Part shown: positions 44,704 through 54,455 of the stretch, in pieces
Layout of the letters: each line of letters begins with the position of its first letter
Numbering within the stretch: position 1 is the stretch's first letter
Source: Bacteroidia bacterium
GTDB taxonomy: Bacteria; Bacteroidota; Bacteroidia; Cytophagales; Cyclobacteriaceae
Assembly (NCBI GenBank): GCA_030432655.1
Contig: JAUILA010000002.1
Coordinates: 124,001-188,000 of the forward strand
DNA length: 64,000 bases
Direction: 5' to 3'
Program-made: the position numbers and the translations under genes
Notes under the pieces: model-generated
The model's database searches: none
Told to the model about the DNA's origin: nothing
What the model saw: only the letters and a program-made list of their open reading frames with translations

Positions 44704-47424
44704 TTATTTAAGGGTTGTGGCTTTGTTAATGATCGTTTCCTGTTCTTCCTTATGCACTTTTGCATACCCTGTGGCAGGGGAAGCACTTGCTTTTCGCGAG
44801 ATAAGAACAGGATTCAGGTCTGACAGGAACCGGAGAATAAAACTCCAGTAGCCCATATTGGCGGGTTCTTCCTGGACCCAGTAGATCTCTGACTTGGGAT
44901 ATTTTTTGAGAATAGTCCGAAGCTGCTTATCCGGAAAAGGATATAATTGCTCCAGCCTGATGATTGCCAGATTTTTCAGTTTGTTCTTTTCCTGCGCTTC
45001 CTGAAGATCATAAAAGATCTTTCCTGAACATAGGACTATTCGTTTAACAGATTTCTTCGTTGCATAGTTATCATCAATCACTTCCGTGAATGATCCTTTG
45101 GTAAATTCATCTATCGGGGAAGATACCTTCGGATTCCGTAAGAGTGATTTCGGCGAAAATACGATGCACGGTTTCCTGAAATCCCAGGCCACCTGGCGCC
45201 GGAGTAAATGGAAAAAGTTGGATGCCGTTGTAATATTGGCAGCAATGAGGTTTTCCTCCGCAGCAAGCTGCAGAATGCGCTCCGGCCGTGCGTTACTGTG
45301 CTCGGGGCCCTGGCCTTCGTAACCGTGAGGAAGCAGCATGACCAGTCCGTTCATTCGCTGCCATTTTGATTCGGCACTGGTTATGAACTGATCAATCATC
45401 ACCTGGGCACCGTTGGCAAAGTCGCCGAACTGTGCTTCCCACAGGACAAGTGCATTAGGAGTTGCCATAGCATAGCCATATTCAAAACCCAGGACACCAA
45501 ATTCCGAGAGCAATGAATTGTAAATCCGGAATTGTTCCTGACCGTCCTGAATATGATCCAGGTTACAGTATGGTTCGTTGGTGTTGGCATCAAAAATGTA
45601 CGCGTGCCTGTGGGAGAATGTACCTCTTTTAACATCCTGGCCCGACATCCGTACGATTGTTCCCTCCATCAATAGCGAACCATAAGCGAGAAGCTCAGCA
45701 TCCGCCCAGCTCAATTCTTCCTTTTCATAAAAGTTGGCCTTCCGCTCTTTCATCAGGCGGTCGATCTGTTTCAGAGGCTTAAATCCTTTCGGGATGGTCG
45801 TAAGGGCTTTAGCCACTTTATCAATGGTCTCCCTGGTTACGCCGGTCTCTGGCGAAGAATGAAATGCCTCCGGTTTGGGCCGGTGCATCTGCTGCCATTC
45901 TTCTTCCACTTTCTGCGGTTTGTATGGCAAAGGTTTTTGTTTTACCTCATTGAGACGGTCCTGCAAGAGGCTTCGGAATTCCTTGTCGAGGTCATCTGCC
46001 CGCTTTTCATCAATGTCACCCCGTTCGATCAGTTTCTTCACATAGACTTCGCGCGGATTGGGATGCTTGGCTATTTTATTATAGAGGATGGGCTGGGTAA
46101 ACTTCGGTTCATCACTTTCATTATGCCCGTGCCTGCGGTAACATAACAAATCAATGAAAATATCTTTTTTGAATTTCTGGTTGTATTCAATTGCAAGCTG
46201 CGCACCAAAAACCACAGCTTCAGGATCATCGCCATTAATGTGAAGCACCGGCGCATCAATGATTTTAGCAAGATCAGTACAGTAAATACTTGACCGGGCA
46301 TCATCATAATCCGTTGTGAACCCAACCTGGTTGTTAATTACAAAGTGGATCGTTCCGCCGGTATTGTACCCGGGCAGCTGGGACATTTGAACGATCTCAT
46401 AAACAATTCCCTGGCCGGCAATCGCCGCATCACCATGGATCAGTACAGAGATCGCCTTGGTTTTATCCCCCTCGTATTCCTCATCGATCTGACCACGTGT
46501 GTAGCCGAGGACCACAGGATCAACCGCATCCAGGTGCGACGGGTTGGGAGTCAGTTTAACATATACTTTTCTCCCGGAAGCATCAATATAGGAGGAGTAG
46601 CCCAGGTGGTATTTCACATCGCCATCTCCCATAGTGAGGTCCGGATCACTGTTGCCTTCAAATTCGTTGAAGATCTCTTCATAGGTCTTCCCCATAATGT
46701 TGGCCAGGACATTCAGTCGCCCGCGATGGGCCATCCCGATGATGACTTCCTTTACATCAAACTCGGCTGACTTATTAATAATGGTGTCAAGCGCCGGAAT
46801 AGTATTCTCACCACCCTCCAGCGAGAAGCGCTTCTGACCTAAAAATTTGGTATGCAGAAAATTCTCAAACACCACTGCCTCGTTCAGCTTGGAAAGAATC
46901 CGCCGCTTTTGTTCCACAGGTAGGTTAATAGAGCCGGCTTCTTTCTCGCATTTCTTTTTAAACCATTCAAGGATCTCGCTGTCCCGAATATGCATATATT
47001 CGAAACCAATGTGCTTGAGATATACATCGTCAAGATGCCTGACAATATCGCGCAGTTTGGCGCGGCCAATGCCAATGATCTCGCCCACTGAAAATTCTTC
47101 GTCCAGGTCTTTTTCCGACAGACCGAAATTTTCAATATCAAGGGAAACGTTATGATCTCTGCGCTGGCGTACCGGATTCGTATCCGATTTGAGATGCGCC
47201 CTTGAACGGTAGGCATGGATCAGGTTACGTACCGCAGTTTCTTTGGAAGTAACTTCAGTTACAACTTCCTGGCCATTTTCTCCGAAATTTTCTTGCGAAA
47301 ATTCAAATCCTTCGAAAAATTTGCGCCAGGAGGGATCTACGGATTCAGGGTCTTTTTTGTAATCTGCGTACAGCTGGTCAAAATACTGGCCATGCGCATT
47401 TGAGATGTAGGAATACTTGTCCAT
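44704..47424 (-). CDS. sucA: 2-oxoglutarate dehydrogenase E1 component
   Basis: The 906-aa thiamine-diphosphate enzyme decarboxylates 2-oxoglutarate in the TCA cycle. The N terminus (YFDQLYADYKKDPESVDPSWRKFF) is the peripheral-subunit-binding-like start of SucA. Active-site blocks include GMAHRGRLNVLANIMGK, HLGYSSY, the diphosphate motif HGDAAIAGQGIVYE and MLLPHGYEGQGPEHSNARPER. First gene of sucA-sucB-lpdA, divergent from rpsP. Confidence 0.97.
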   Translation of the reverse strand: MDKYSYISNAHGQYFDQLYADYKKDPESVDPSWRKFFEGFEFSQENFGENGQEVVTEVTSKETAVRNLIHAYRSRAHLKSDTNPVRQRRDHNVSLDIENFGLSEKDLDEEFSVGEIIGIGRAKLRDIVRHLDDVYLKHIGFEYMHIRDSEILEWFKKKCEKEAGSINLPVEQKRRILSKLNEAVVFENFLHTKFLGQKRFSLEGGENTIPALDTIINKSAEFDVKEVIIGMAHRGRLNVLANIMGKTYEEIFNEFEGNSDPDLTMGDGDVKYHLGYSSYIDASGRKVYVKLTPNPSHLDAVDPVVLGYTRGQIDEEYEGDKTKAISVLIHGDAAIAGQGIVYEIVQMSQLPGYNTGGTIHFVINNQVGFTTDYDDARSSIYCTDLAKIIDAPVLHINGDDPEAVVFGAQLAIEYNQKFKKDIFIDLLCYRRHGHNESDEPKFTQPILYNKIAKHPNPREVYVKKLIERGDIDEKRADDLDKEFRSLLQDRLNEVKQKPLPYKPQKVEEEWQQMHRPKPEAFHSSPETGVTRETIDKVAKALTTIPKGFKPLKQIDRLMKERKANFYEKEELSWADAELLAYGSLLMEGTIVRMSGQDVKRGTFSHRHAYIFDANTNEPYCNLDHIQDGQEQFRIYNSLLSEFGVLGFEYGYAMATPNALVLWEAQFGDFANGAQVMIDQFITSAESKWQRMNGLVMLLPHGYEGQGPEHSNARPERILQLAAEENLIAANITTASNFFHLLRRQVAWDFRKPCIVFSPKSLLRNPKVSSPIDEFTKGSFTEVIDDNYATKKSVKRIVLCSGKIFYDLQEAQEKNKLKNLAIIRLEQLYPFPDKQLRTILKKYPKSEIYWVQEEPANMGYWSFILRFLSDLNPVLISRKASASPATGYAKVHKEEQETIINKATTLK

Positions 47425-47450
47425 CAGGATCTTGCCGGGTTATTGAGATA

Positions 47451-47480
47451 CAAAGGTAGCCATATTATGAATATTAATAA
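47451..47480 (-). promoter_or_regulatory. promoter of sucA-sucB-lpdA
   Basis: On the minus strand TACCTTTG (47458-47451) is an exact TAnnTTTG element; 19 bp upstream stands TTA instead of TTG. The start would be near 47445, 20 bases before the ATG. Confidence 0.6.
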
Positions 47481-47602
47481 AATTGTATAACCGCATAAAC
47501 AAATATAATGCTTTTGCAGTTCTGGTGAATGGTCTGTTTCATGACCGTCATGTTGACTGGCTAATTTCTCCATGAACTGTATCGTTTTTTAGTAAAAAGA
47601 TA

Positions 47603-47610
47603 TATCTTTG
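47603..47610 (+). promoter_or_regulatory. -7 element of rpsP-rimM-trmD
   Basis: TATCTTTG, followed by CACTCCTTTT, resembles the start region of rplU (CAATCCGTTTT) and rplS (CAGTCCGTTTT). No TTG at 19 bp distance. Confidence 0.65.
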
Positions 47611-47667
47611 CACTCCTTTTAGGATACCGCGGACGTGTTCCGCATGGTTTAAACTGAAACAAAACAA

Positions 47668-48558
47668 ATGGCAGTAAAATTAAGACTGGCCCGCAGAGGG
47701 CGAAAAAAACTGGCAATTTACGACGTGGTCGTAGCAGACGCCAGAGCTCCACGAGATGGACGCTTTATTGAAAGGATAGGAAGGTACAATCCCAACACCG
47801 ATCCGGCAACGATTGAACTCGACGAGGACAAGGCATTTGACTGGGTAATGAAAGGTGCCCAGCCGACTGATACAGTTCGTGCTATCCTGAGTTATCGGGG
47901 AATCATGCTTAAGAAACACCTGCAGATTGGTGTGAATAAAGGTGCGATTACCCAGGAAGAGGCTGACAAGAAATGGCAGGCCTGGATGGATGAGAAGGTT
48001 TCGAAGATCGAGCGTAAGAAAGAAGGTCTTGCGAAAGCAGCACAGGATAGTGCAAAAGCCCGTCAGGAAGCAGAAACAAAAGTAAAAGAAGCACGCGCCG
48101 CTGCTCTTGCTGAAAAGAACAAGGTAGAAGAAGAACCTGCTGAAGAAGAGGCCCCTGAGGCAGAAGCGCAAGAAACTGCAGCCGCTGAAGCGGATACTCA
48201 GGAAGCCCGGGCCCCTGAAGCAAAAGAGGAAGAGGCCCCGGCTGCCGAGGCAAAAGAGGAAGAAACCCCTGCCGCTGAAGCAAAAGAGGAAGAAACCCCG
48301 GCTGCTGAGGCAAAAGAGGAAGAGGCCCCGGCCGCTGAGGCAAAAGAGGAAGAAACCCCTGCCGCTGAAGCTAAAGAGGAAAAAGCCCCGGCCGCTGAAG
48401 AGGATGCGAAAGAGGCTCCTGCTGCTGAGGCAAAAGAGGAAGAAGCCCCGGCCGCTGAAGCGGATGCGAAAGAGGCCCCTGCTGCTGAGGCAAAAGAGGA
48501 TGAGTCTTCTTCTGAAAAAGAAGATGCTTCTGAAGAAGAGAAAAAGGAAGATAAATAA
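47668..48558 (+). CDS. rpsP: ribosomal protein S16 with a long repetitive acidic tail
   Basis: Residues 1-85 form the S16 core ([20 protein letters not shown], then [12 protein letters not shown] and [10 protein letters not shown]). Residues 86-155 are a helical extension also seen in other Bacteroidota. Residues 181-280 are ten 10-residue repeats with the theme [10 protein letters not shown], coded by 30-bp tandem repeats (48208-48507). Ordinary S16 has 80-90 residues. The tail is strongly acidic with Ala-Pro joints, probably unfolded and exposed on the small subunit. Head of rpsP-rimM-trmD. Confidence 0.95.
   Translation: MAVKLRLARRGRKKLAIYDVVVADARAPRDGRFIERIGRYNPNTDPATIELDEDKAFDWVMKGAQPTDTVRAILSYRGIMLKKHLQIGVNKGAITQEEADKKWQAWMDEKVSKIERKKEGLAKAAQDSAKARQEAETKVKEARAAALAEKNKVEEEPAEEEAPEAEAQETAAAEADTQEARAPEAKEEEAPAAEAKEEETPAAEAKEEETPAAEAKEEEAPAAEAKEEETPAAEAKEEKAPAAEEDAKEAPAAEAKEEEAPAAEADAKEAPAAEAKEDESSSEKEDASEEEKKEDK
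48208..48507 (+). repeat. 30-bp tandem repeat in rpsP
   Basis: Ten units of 30 bp code for the PAAEAKEEE(T/A) repeats of the S16 tail. Units 2-5 are almost identical in DNA; units 7 and 9 carry DAKEA variants. Such repeats can change in number by slippage. Confidence 0.85.
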
Positions 48559-48564
48559 CAACAC

Positions 48565-49104
48565 ATGCGCAAGGATGACTGTTTCCAGTTGGGGTATGTC
48601 ATCAAGCCGCATGGACTGAAGGGAGAGGTCTCCATTCTGATGGATGTTGACTTTCCCGAGGATTATAGCGAAATGGAATCAGTTTTTCTGGAGATTGACC
48701 GGAGGCTGGTTCCATTTTTTATTGAATCGATTTCAATTTCAGGTAACCGTGCCATCATTCTGTTTGAGGATATTCAAACCTTTGAGCAGGCAGGTGAATT
48801 AAAGGGCTGCGGGATATACCTGCCCGATTCCATTCTCCCGGAGATGGCAGAAGATCAATTTTATTTCCATGAAATAATTGGCTTTGCCGTAACTGACGAA
48901 CATCACGGGGATATTGGAGAAATCACCAACGTGTACGCTTCCGGGAAGCAGGATTTGCTCGCCATATCCTGGAAAGGGCATGAGATCCTTGTGCCAGTCT
49001 CCGACGATATCATTAAACAGGTTGACCGGGAAAACCAGGTACTTAAAGTTATCCTGCCTGACGGACTCCTGGAAATTTATACCACACCGGATAATGAGAA
49101 TTGA
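48565..49104 (+). CDS. rimM: ribosome maturation factor RimM
   Basis: A 179-aa protein needed for maturation of the 30S head. It has the two-domain plan: an N-terminal RimM domain with [16 protein letters not shown] and a PRC-barrel with [20 protein letters not shown] and [12 protein letters not shown]. It lies 6 bp behind rpsP and overlaps trmD by 11 bp, the usual bacterial order. Confidence 0.96.
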   Translation: MRKDDCFQLGYVIKPHGLKGEVSILMDVDFPEDYSEMESVFLEIDRRLVPFFIESISISGNRAIILFEDIQTFEQAGELKGCGIYLPDSILPEMAEDQFYFHEIIGFAVTDEHHGDIGEITNVYASGKQDLLAISWKGHEILVPVSDDIIKQVDRENQVLKVILPDGLLEIYTTPDNEN

Positions 49105-49768
49105 CATAATCACCATCCTGCCGAGATTACTGGAAAGTCCTTTTGCAGATTCTATTCTGAAACGGGCCAGGGAAAAAGGACTGGTGGAGGTGGTCATTCA
49201 CGATCTCCGAAAATATGCCACGGATAAACATCAGCGTCTAGACGATTATGCCTATGGCGGAGGTGCGGGGATGGTCATGATGATCGAGCCGATTGCACGC
49301 TGCATTCGTTCCCTGCAGGAACAGCGGACCTACGATGAAATTCTGTATATGTCGCCGGATGGGGAACGATTCACTCAGCCTGTGGCAAACGAGCTTGCTC
49401 TTAAAAAGAATTTACTGATCCTTTGTGGTCATTATAAAGGCGTAGACGAACGTGTGCGAGAACATTTTATAACTCGTGAAATCAGCATCGGGGACTATGT
49501 GCTTTCAGGAGGCGAACTGGCCGCTGCGGTGGTTTCGGATGCTGTTATCCGCCTGCTCCCCGGAGTGCTTTCTGATGAAACCTCTGCATTAACCGATTCG
49601 TTTCAGGATGGGTTACTGGCACCGCCGGTTTATACCCGCCCGGCCGAATTTGAAGGATGGAAGGTTCCTGATATATTACTCTCCGGCCATGAAAAGAATA
49701 TTGAGGAGTGGAGATTTGAACAATCACAATCCCGTACAAAAAAGAGAAGGCCTGATTTGCTTTTGTAA
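49094..49768 (+). CDS. trmD: tRNA (guanine37-N1)-methyltransferase
   Basis: A 224-aa SPOUT-class trefoil-knot methyltransferase that modifies G37 of tRNA. The start [20 protein letters not shown] at 49094 fits the family; an earlier frame start would lie inside rimM. Motifs are [26 protein letters not shown] and the knot [19 protein letters not shown]. Third gene of rpsP-rimM-trmD; rplS, often the fourth, has its own promoter here. Confidence 0.96.
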   Translation: MRIDIITILPRLLESPFADSILKRAREKGLVEVVIHDLRKYATDKHQRLDDYAYGGGAGMVMMIEPIARCIRSLQEQRTYDEILYMSPDGERFTQPVANELALKKNLLILCGHYKGVDERVREHFITREISIGDYVLSGGELAAAVVSDAVIRLLPGVLSDETSALTDSFQDGLLAPPVYTRPAEFEGWKVPDILLSGHEKNIEEWRFEQSQSRTKKRRPDLLL

Positions 49769-49835
49769 CCCGTGAGATCATGCATTTCACCATGATTATT
49801 TTTAATCAATTCAATTCTATCTTAAAAGATTTTAT

Positions 49836-49843
49836 TATATTTG
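49836..49843 (+). promoter_or_regulatory. -7 element of rplS
   Basis: TATATTTG, followed by CAGTCCGTTTTTGAG, the ribosomal-protein start pattern also seen at rplU and rpsP. Transcription starting near 49850 rules out a TTG start at 49854. Confidence 0.65.
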
Positions 49844-49883
49844 CAGTCCGTTTTTGAGTGAAGAACATTATTCGCAAAGAGCC

Positions 49884-50237
49884 ATGAACAATATTATAAA
49901 AGCCCTCGAAGAAGAAAATCAAGCAGCGCTTGCTTCATTTCCTGATTTTAAAGCGGGTGATACCGTGAATGTACACGTAAAAATTAAGGAAGGTAACAAG
50001 GAACGTGTTCAGCAGTTCCAGGGTACCGTAATTCAGCGCAGGCATCCGGGAACTAATGGCGAGACGTTTACAGTCCGCAAGGTATCCAACGGGATCGGCA
50101 TTGAAAGGATTTTTCCAATCCTGTCACCAAACATTGATAAGATCGACCTGATCCGTCGCGGTAAGGTACGTCGTGCACGTCTGTACTATCTTCGTGGACG
50201 TCAGGGTAAGGCGGCTCGTATCAAAGAGAAATTATAA
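49884..50237 (+). CDS. rplS: ribosomal protein L19
   Basis: A 117-aa protein at the interface of the two ribosomal subunits. It begins [13 protein letters not shown]; the core has [29 protein letters not shown] and the C-terminal [20 protein letters not shown]. The ATG at 49884 is chosen because an upstream TTG lies within the expected untranslated leader. Confidence 0.97.
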   Translation: MNNIIKALEEENQAALASFPDFKAGDTVNVHVKIKEGNKERVQQFQGTVIQRRHPGTNGETFTVRKVSNGIGIERIFPILSPNIDKIDLIRRGKVRRARLYYLRGRQGKAARIKEKL

Positions 50238-50254
50238 TAGTCAGAAACCCAAAG

Positions 50255-50290
50255 AAAAAGCCCTGGAGCACATGCTTCAGGGCTTTTTTA
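50255..50290. terminator. bidirectional terminator between rplS and fbaA
   Basis: AAAAAGCCCTG and CAGGGCTTTTTT pair around GAGCACATGCTT, which itself can pair (AGCA/TGCT). T runs exist in both directions, so it serves both convergent genes. Confidence 0.9.
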
Positions 50291-50313
50291 TTTTCTGTTT
50301 CTTTCAATGGATT

Positions 50314-51393
50314 TTAGCCAAGCTTGCCTAACGAGTTAAGGTCTTCCATTGCTTTTGCCAGGCGTTTTCTGAACGTATCTTCGCCTTTTCTCAACCAGAC
50401 ACGGGGGTCATAATATTTTTTATTCGGAGAATCATCCGACTCCGGATTTCCTATCTGGGCCTGCAGGTATCCCTCATTACCTTTGTAATAGTCTTTGACG
50501 CCTTCCCAGAATGCCCACTGAAGATCTGTATCAATGTTCATCTTAATTGCTCCGTAGGAAATTGCTTCCCTGATTTCCTCTACGGTGGATCCGGAGCCGC
50601 CGTGGAATACGAAATCAACCGGCAGGGCGTCGGTACCATATTTTTCCTGGATGTGTACCTGCGAGTTTTTCAGTATAACCGGTGTAAGCTTCACATTTCC
50701 GGGTTTGTAAACCCCGTGTACATTACCGAATGCCGCTGCTATGGTAAACCGGTCACTTACTTTTTTAAGTTCTTCGTAAGCATATGCTACCTCTTCGGGT
50801 TGCGTGTAAAGTTTCGAACTGTCAATGTCCGTATTATCCACTCCGTCTTCTTCTCCTCCGGTCACACCCAGCTCAATCTCCAGTGTCATGTCCAGCTTGC
50901 TCATCCGGTCCAGGTAACGCTTGCATATCTCAATATTCTCCTCAAGTGGCTCTTCGGACAAATCGATCATATGCGAGCTGTAAAGTGAATGACCATGAAC
51001 TTTATAAAACTCTTCCCCGGCATCCAGTAAACCGTCTATCCAAGGTAATAATTTCTTTGCGCAATGATCGGTATGCAAAATGATGGTCGCCCCATATCTT
51101 GACGCCATTTCATGAACATGATGTGCTCCGGAAATTCCACCGGCGACGGCACCTTTCTGATCTGTGTTATCCAGGCCCTTTCCGGCGAAGAATACGGCTC
51201 CTCCGTTTGAGAATTGGATCATGGCTGGTGAATGCGTGGTTGCCGCGGTTTCAAGAACGGCATTCACGGTGTTGGTTCCCACAACGTTGACAGCCGGAAG
51301 CGCGAATTGCTCGTTCTTTGCAAACTGGAACATTCGTTGCACATCGTCTCCGGTTAAGACACCTTTTTTAAAGTCTACTGCAGTAATTGACAT
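50314..51393 (-). CDS. fbaA: fructose-bisphosphate aldolase, class II
   Basis: A 359-aa zinc aldolase of glycolysis and gluconeogenesis. Seen are PAVNVVGTNTVNAVLE at the start, the metal His in ATIILHTDHCAKK, ELGVTGGEEDGVDN, FGNVHGVYKPGN and FVFHGGSGSTVEEI. The long class IIA form (about 355 aa) is matched. It stands alone, convergent with rplS. Confidence 0.97.
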   Translation of the reverse strand: MSITAVDFKKGVLTGDDVQRMFQFAKNEQFALPAVNVVGTNTVNAVLETAATTHSPAMIQFSNGGAVFFAGKGLDNTDQKGAVAGGISGAHHVHEMASRYGATIILHTDHCAKKLLPWIDGLLDAGEEFYKVHGHSLYSSHMIDLSEEPLEENIEICKRYLDRMSKLDMTLEIELGVTGGEEDGVDNTDIDSSKLYTQPEEVAYAYEELKKVSDRFTIAAAFGNVHGVYKPGNVKLTPVILKNSQVHIQEKYGTDALPVDFVFHGGSGSTVEEIREAISYGAIKMNIDTDLQWAFWEGVKDYYKGNEGYLQAQIGNPESDDSPNKKYYDPRVWLRKGEDTFRKRLAKAMEDLNSLGKLG

Positions 51394-51479
51394 GGGTTAT
51401 AAGTTAAGTTCTCTATTTCAGTTTCAGGTATGTAAATATAACCATTTCACGGGGGCGATGACATTGTTACAGCTTATTT

Positions 51480-51509
51480 TTGAAAGCTGATGGATACTTA
51501 GGATATTTG
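51480..51509 (+). promoter_or_regulatory. promoter of accD
   Basis: TTG (51480-51482), 19-bp spacer, GATATTTG (51502-51509), one mismatch from the Bacteroidota consensus. Start of transcription near 51516. Confidence 0.65.
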
Positions 51510-51552
51510 CAAACGTTACCAAACGCCCGTTAGGAGATGGGTATTCAAAATT

Positions 51553-52395
51553 ATGAGCTGGTTTAAAAGGAAGGACAAAGGAATTCAGACGCCGACAGAG
51601 GCTAAAAAAGAAGCACCGGATGGCTTATGGTTTAAAACCCCCAGCGGAAAGATAATCCATACCCGTGAGCTGAAGAACAATTCCTATGTAAGTCCTGAAG
51701 ATGGCTACCATGTGCGGATTGGTTCGCGGGAGTATTTCGAGATCCTTTTTGATAACAACAAATTCACCGAACTGGATGAAAATATACAATCCGGGGATCC
51801 GCTTAATTTCACAGACACCAAGCGCTATCCCGAGCGAATCCGGGCTTCACAAAAGAAAACCGGGCTGAAGGATGCCTGCCGGACCGCCCACGGTAAAATG
51901 AACGGCATTCTTATTACGGTTGCATGTATGGATTTCAGCTTTATCGGCGGTTCAATGGGTTCAGTTGTCGGTGAAAAAATCGCCCGTGCCATAGACCATG
52001 CCCTGGCAGAGAAGACACCCTTCCTGATGATTTCCAAGTCCGGTGGCGCCCGCATGATGGAAGCAGGTCTCTCACTTATGCAAATGGCCAAAACCTCCGC
52101 CAAGCTGGCACTTCTCAGTGAAGCAAAACTGCCTTACATATCATTGCTTACAGATCCGACTACGGGTGGAGTTACCGCCTCTTATGCCATGCTGGGTGAT
52201 TTTAACATCGCTGAACCAGGTGCCCTGATAGGTTTCGCCGGTCCGCGTGTAATCCGCGAAACAATTGGTAAGGATCTTCCAAAAGGCTTTCAGAGTGCTG
52301 AATTTGTCCTGGACCATGGTTTCCTCGACTTTATCGTCGACAGGAGGAACCTGAAAGCCAGGCTTACATCACTCCTCAAGATGCTGGGTGATTAA
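51553..52395 (+). CDS. accD: acetyl-CoA carboxylase carboxyltransferase subunit beta, zinc ribbon without cysteines
   Basis: A 280-aa subunit of the enzyme that makes malonyl-CoA for fatty-acid synthesis. The carboxyltransferase fold is well kept: [69 protein letters not shown]. The N-terminal ribbon, which in E. coli holds four zinc Cys, reads [15 protein letters not shown] and [12 protein letters not shown] (residues 26-55): Thr29, Ser31, Ser47 and Asp50 or Glu49 stand at or near the Cys places. The flanking framework is conserved, so this is a loss of metal and not a truncation. accA is not in view. It abuts hemE tail to tail. Confidence 0.95.
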   Translation: MSWFKRKDKGIQTPTEAKKEAPDGLWFKTPSGKIIHTRELKNNSYVSPEDGYHVRIGSREYFEILFDNNKFTELDENIQSGDPLNFTDTKRYPERIRASQKKTGLKDACRTAHGKMNGILITVACMDFSFIGGSMGSVVGEKIARAIDHALAEKTPFLMISKSGGARMMEAGLSLMQMAKTSAKLALLSEAKLPYISLLTDPTTGGVTASYAMLGDFNIAEPGALIGFAGPRVIRETIGKDLPKGFQSAEFVLDHGFLDFIVDRRNLKARLTSLLKMLGD

Positions 52396-53430
52396 TTACC
52401 GGCTGGCCGAGCTATAGCTTTTTACTTCGTCAATAAATATTTTCACCTTTTCCGGATCAATGTCCGGATATACCCCGTGACCAAGGTTGGCAATGTGTTT
52501 AACCGGTCCGAATGCATCCAGCATTTTTCGTGTTTCTTCCCGTATGATTTCTTCCGTTCCGTATAATACGGCCGGATCCAGGTTACCCTGCAAGACTTTG
52601 TCCGGTCCGACGATCTCCCTGGACGCCACCGGATCCATGCACCAGTCCAGTCCGATCGTCCGGCAATCCAGTTCAGCCAGCGATTTACGTGCAAAGAATG
52701 CATCTTTGGCAAACAGGGTGACCGGCACATCCGTTAACGCATCACAGATCTGGCGGAGATACGGAACACTGAATTCTTCATACGTTCGGGGTCCCAGTAC
52801 GCCTGCCCATGAATCAAACACCTGGACCAGATCTGCACCGGCTTCCACCTGGCCTTTCAGATAGTTGATGGTACTGTCAGTAATCATCTGCAACAGGCGA
52901 TGTGCCAGTTGTGGATTTTCATACAACATGCCCCTTGGTTTGGAAAAGGTTTTGCTTCCGCCGCCTTCAACCATATAGGCAAAAATCGTCCAGGGCGCCC
53001 CTGCAAATCCGATCAGCGGAACCCGCCCGTCCAGCGCCTTTTTTGTCTCCCGAATGGCATCCAGCGTATACTGTACCCCGTCAGCTTCTGCCACATGCAA
53101 TCGGTCAAGGTCCGCCCCGGACCTGACGGTGGAAGGAAAATGAGGACCCCTCTTTTCTACCATTTCATAAGGGAGCCCCATGGCTTCAGGAATTACCAGG
53201 ATGTCGGAAAAAATAATCGCGGCATCTACCTCCAGGATATCAACCGGTTGAATGGTGACCTCGGCGGCTAGCGCAGGGGTCTCAACAAGTTCTTTAAATC
53301 CGCTTAGCGAGTTACGTACTTTGCGGTAATCGGGCAGGATACGTCCCGCCTGGCGCATCAGCCAGACAGGAGTACGTTCTGTTTTTTCCCCGGCCAGTGT
53401 CCGGAGGAGGAGGTCATTCTTAATTGGCAT
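52396..53430 (-). CDS. hemE: uroporphyrinogen decarboxylase
   Basis: A 344-aa enzyme of heme synthesis that turns uroporphyrinogen III into coproporphyrinogen III. The start at 53430 ([20 protein letters not shown]) is preferred over one 18 codons upstream. Motifs are [56 protein letters not shown] and [12 protein letters not shown]. Its stop codon directly abuts that of accD, and the space to the divergent lipoprotein gene is about 80 bp. Confidence 0.97.
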   Translation of the reverse strand: MPIKNDLLLRTLAGEKTERTPVWLMRQAGRILPDYRKVRNSLSGFKELVETPALAAEVTIQPVDILEVDAAIIFSDILVIPEAMGLPYEMVEKRGPHFPSTVRSGADLDRLHVAEADGVQYTLDAIRETKKALDGRVPLIGFAGAPWTIFAYMVEGGGSKTFSKPRGMLYENPQLAHRLLQMITDSTINYLKGQVEAGADLVQVFDSWAGVLGPRTYEEFSVPYLRQICDALTDVPVTLFAKDAFFARKSLAELDCRTIGLDWCMDPVASREIVGPDKVLQGNLDPAVLYGTEEIIREETRKMLDAFGPVKHIANLGHGVYPDIDPEKVKIFIDEVKSYSSASR

Positions 53431-53513
53431 AGGCAAAGATAAGGGCACTGGAAAGATTATAAAATCTTTCAAATAGATTCTCATTTCTCATTGTACCTGT
53501 GTAATTTTTACGG

Positions 53514-54404
53514 ATGACGAAATTACCTGATTCAATTTTACTGATCCTGGTGTTTTTACTGCCTGCAGCCTTTATGAATTGTGACGGAACACTGCGGGGC
53601 GGTTTGCAGGAATTGGACAGCGTGTATATCAATTATCAGAAGGATAAAGTCCCGTACACCTTTTTTGAGCCGGACACCATTTATATTCTGGACGAAGTGT
53701 TGAATGAGGCAAGTGCCCTGACGGCCCTTCCGGATGGCAACCTGGCAACGGTTGAAGATGAAAATGGCATCGTATTCATTCTTAACAATCGCGGTGAAAT
53801 CGTCAGCGAACTCGAATTCGGGGACGACGGCGATTTTGAGGGGATTGAATACCTGGACGGCTATATATATGTAATTGAAAGCAATGGAGACGTGACCCGC
53901 GTTGATCCGGATAATCCGGGGGAATCTGAAGACGCCAGTGAAACGGAATTTGACAATGGCAATGATGTGGAAGGGCTGGGGATTATCGATGGTGACTTGT
54001 TGATTGCCTGTAAGGGCAGTGGAGATGCCGGATCGTTCGAGGCGGATGGCAAGGGAGTGTACCGGGTAGATCCTGAAACCCTTGAGATTAAGGAGCTGGT
54101 AATTGAGGTGGAAGAGGATCAACTTGAGGAGGTGCTGAGGAGACGAATTCCGGAAATTGATGTCAATGATTTCGATCCGTCGGCGGTTGCGGTAAATCCT
54201 GTGGATGGAAATATTTATTTGCTGAGTGCCGATATGCTGATCGCGGTTTTCTCAGGAAAGGGAGAATTACTTGAAGTGATCCCGTTGCTGGCACGGATGT
54301 ACCGCCAGCCTGAAGGAATTGCATTCATGCCCGACGGAACGTTATACATTGTCAGTGAAGCATCCGGAGGTGAACCCCAGCTTTTCAGGTTTACCCCAAA
54401 ATAA
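53514..54404 (+). CDS. SdiA-regulated-domain lipoprotein, beta-propeller
   Basis: A 296-aa lipoprotein with lipobox AFMNC (Cys23). The rest is a propeller with repeating blades, such as LNEASALTALPDGNLATVED, FEGIEYLDGYIYVIES and PEGIAFMPDGTLYIVSEA, the signature of the SdiA-regulated/phytase-esterase-like group. The acidic loops (GDDGDFEG, DNGNDVEG) could bind calcium. The enzymatic role is not established for the family. Alone, followed by a bidirectional terminator. Confidence 0.82.
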   Translation: MTKLPDSILLILVFLLPAAFMNCDGTLRGGLQELDSVYINYQKDKVPYTFFEPDTIYILDEVLNEASALTALPDGNLATVEDENGIVFILNNRGEIVSELEFGDDGDFEGIEYLDGYIYVIESNGDVTRVDPDNPGESEDASETEFDNGNDVEGLGIIDGDLLIACKGSGDAGSFEADGKGVYRVDPETLEIKELVIEVEEDQLEEVLRRRIPEIDVNDFDPSAVAVNPVDGNIYLLSADMLIAVFSGKGELLEVIPLLARMYRQPEGIAFMPDGTLYIVSEASGGEPQLFRFTPK

Positions 54405-54434
54405 AAAAGCCATCCGCAGATGCGGATGACTTTT
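54403..54434. terminator. bidirectional terminator
   Basis: CATCCGCA and TGCGGATG pair around GA; A6 before and T4 after give U runs for both strands. It lies between the convergent genes ending at 54404 and 54456. Confidence 0.88.
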
Positions 54435-54455
54435 CACCGGTCAACTTAATTTATG

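Noticed and set aside
48208-48507. Direct 30-bp repeats considered as a CRISPR array
   Set aside because: The units follow each other without spacers, keep the frame and code for the S16 tail.
47680-48635. Long minus-strand frames opposite rpsP
   Set aside because: They result from the 30-bp repeat of the S16 tail and have only low-complexity Phe/Leu/Ser content.
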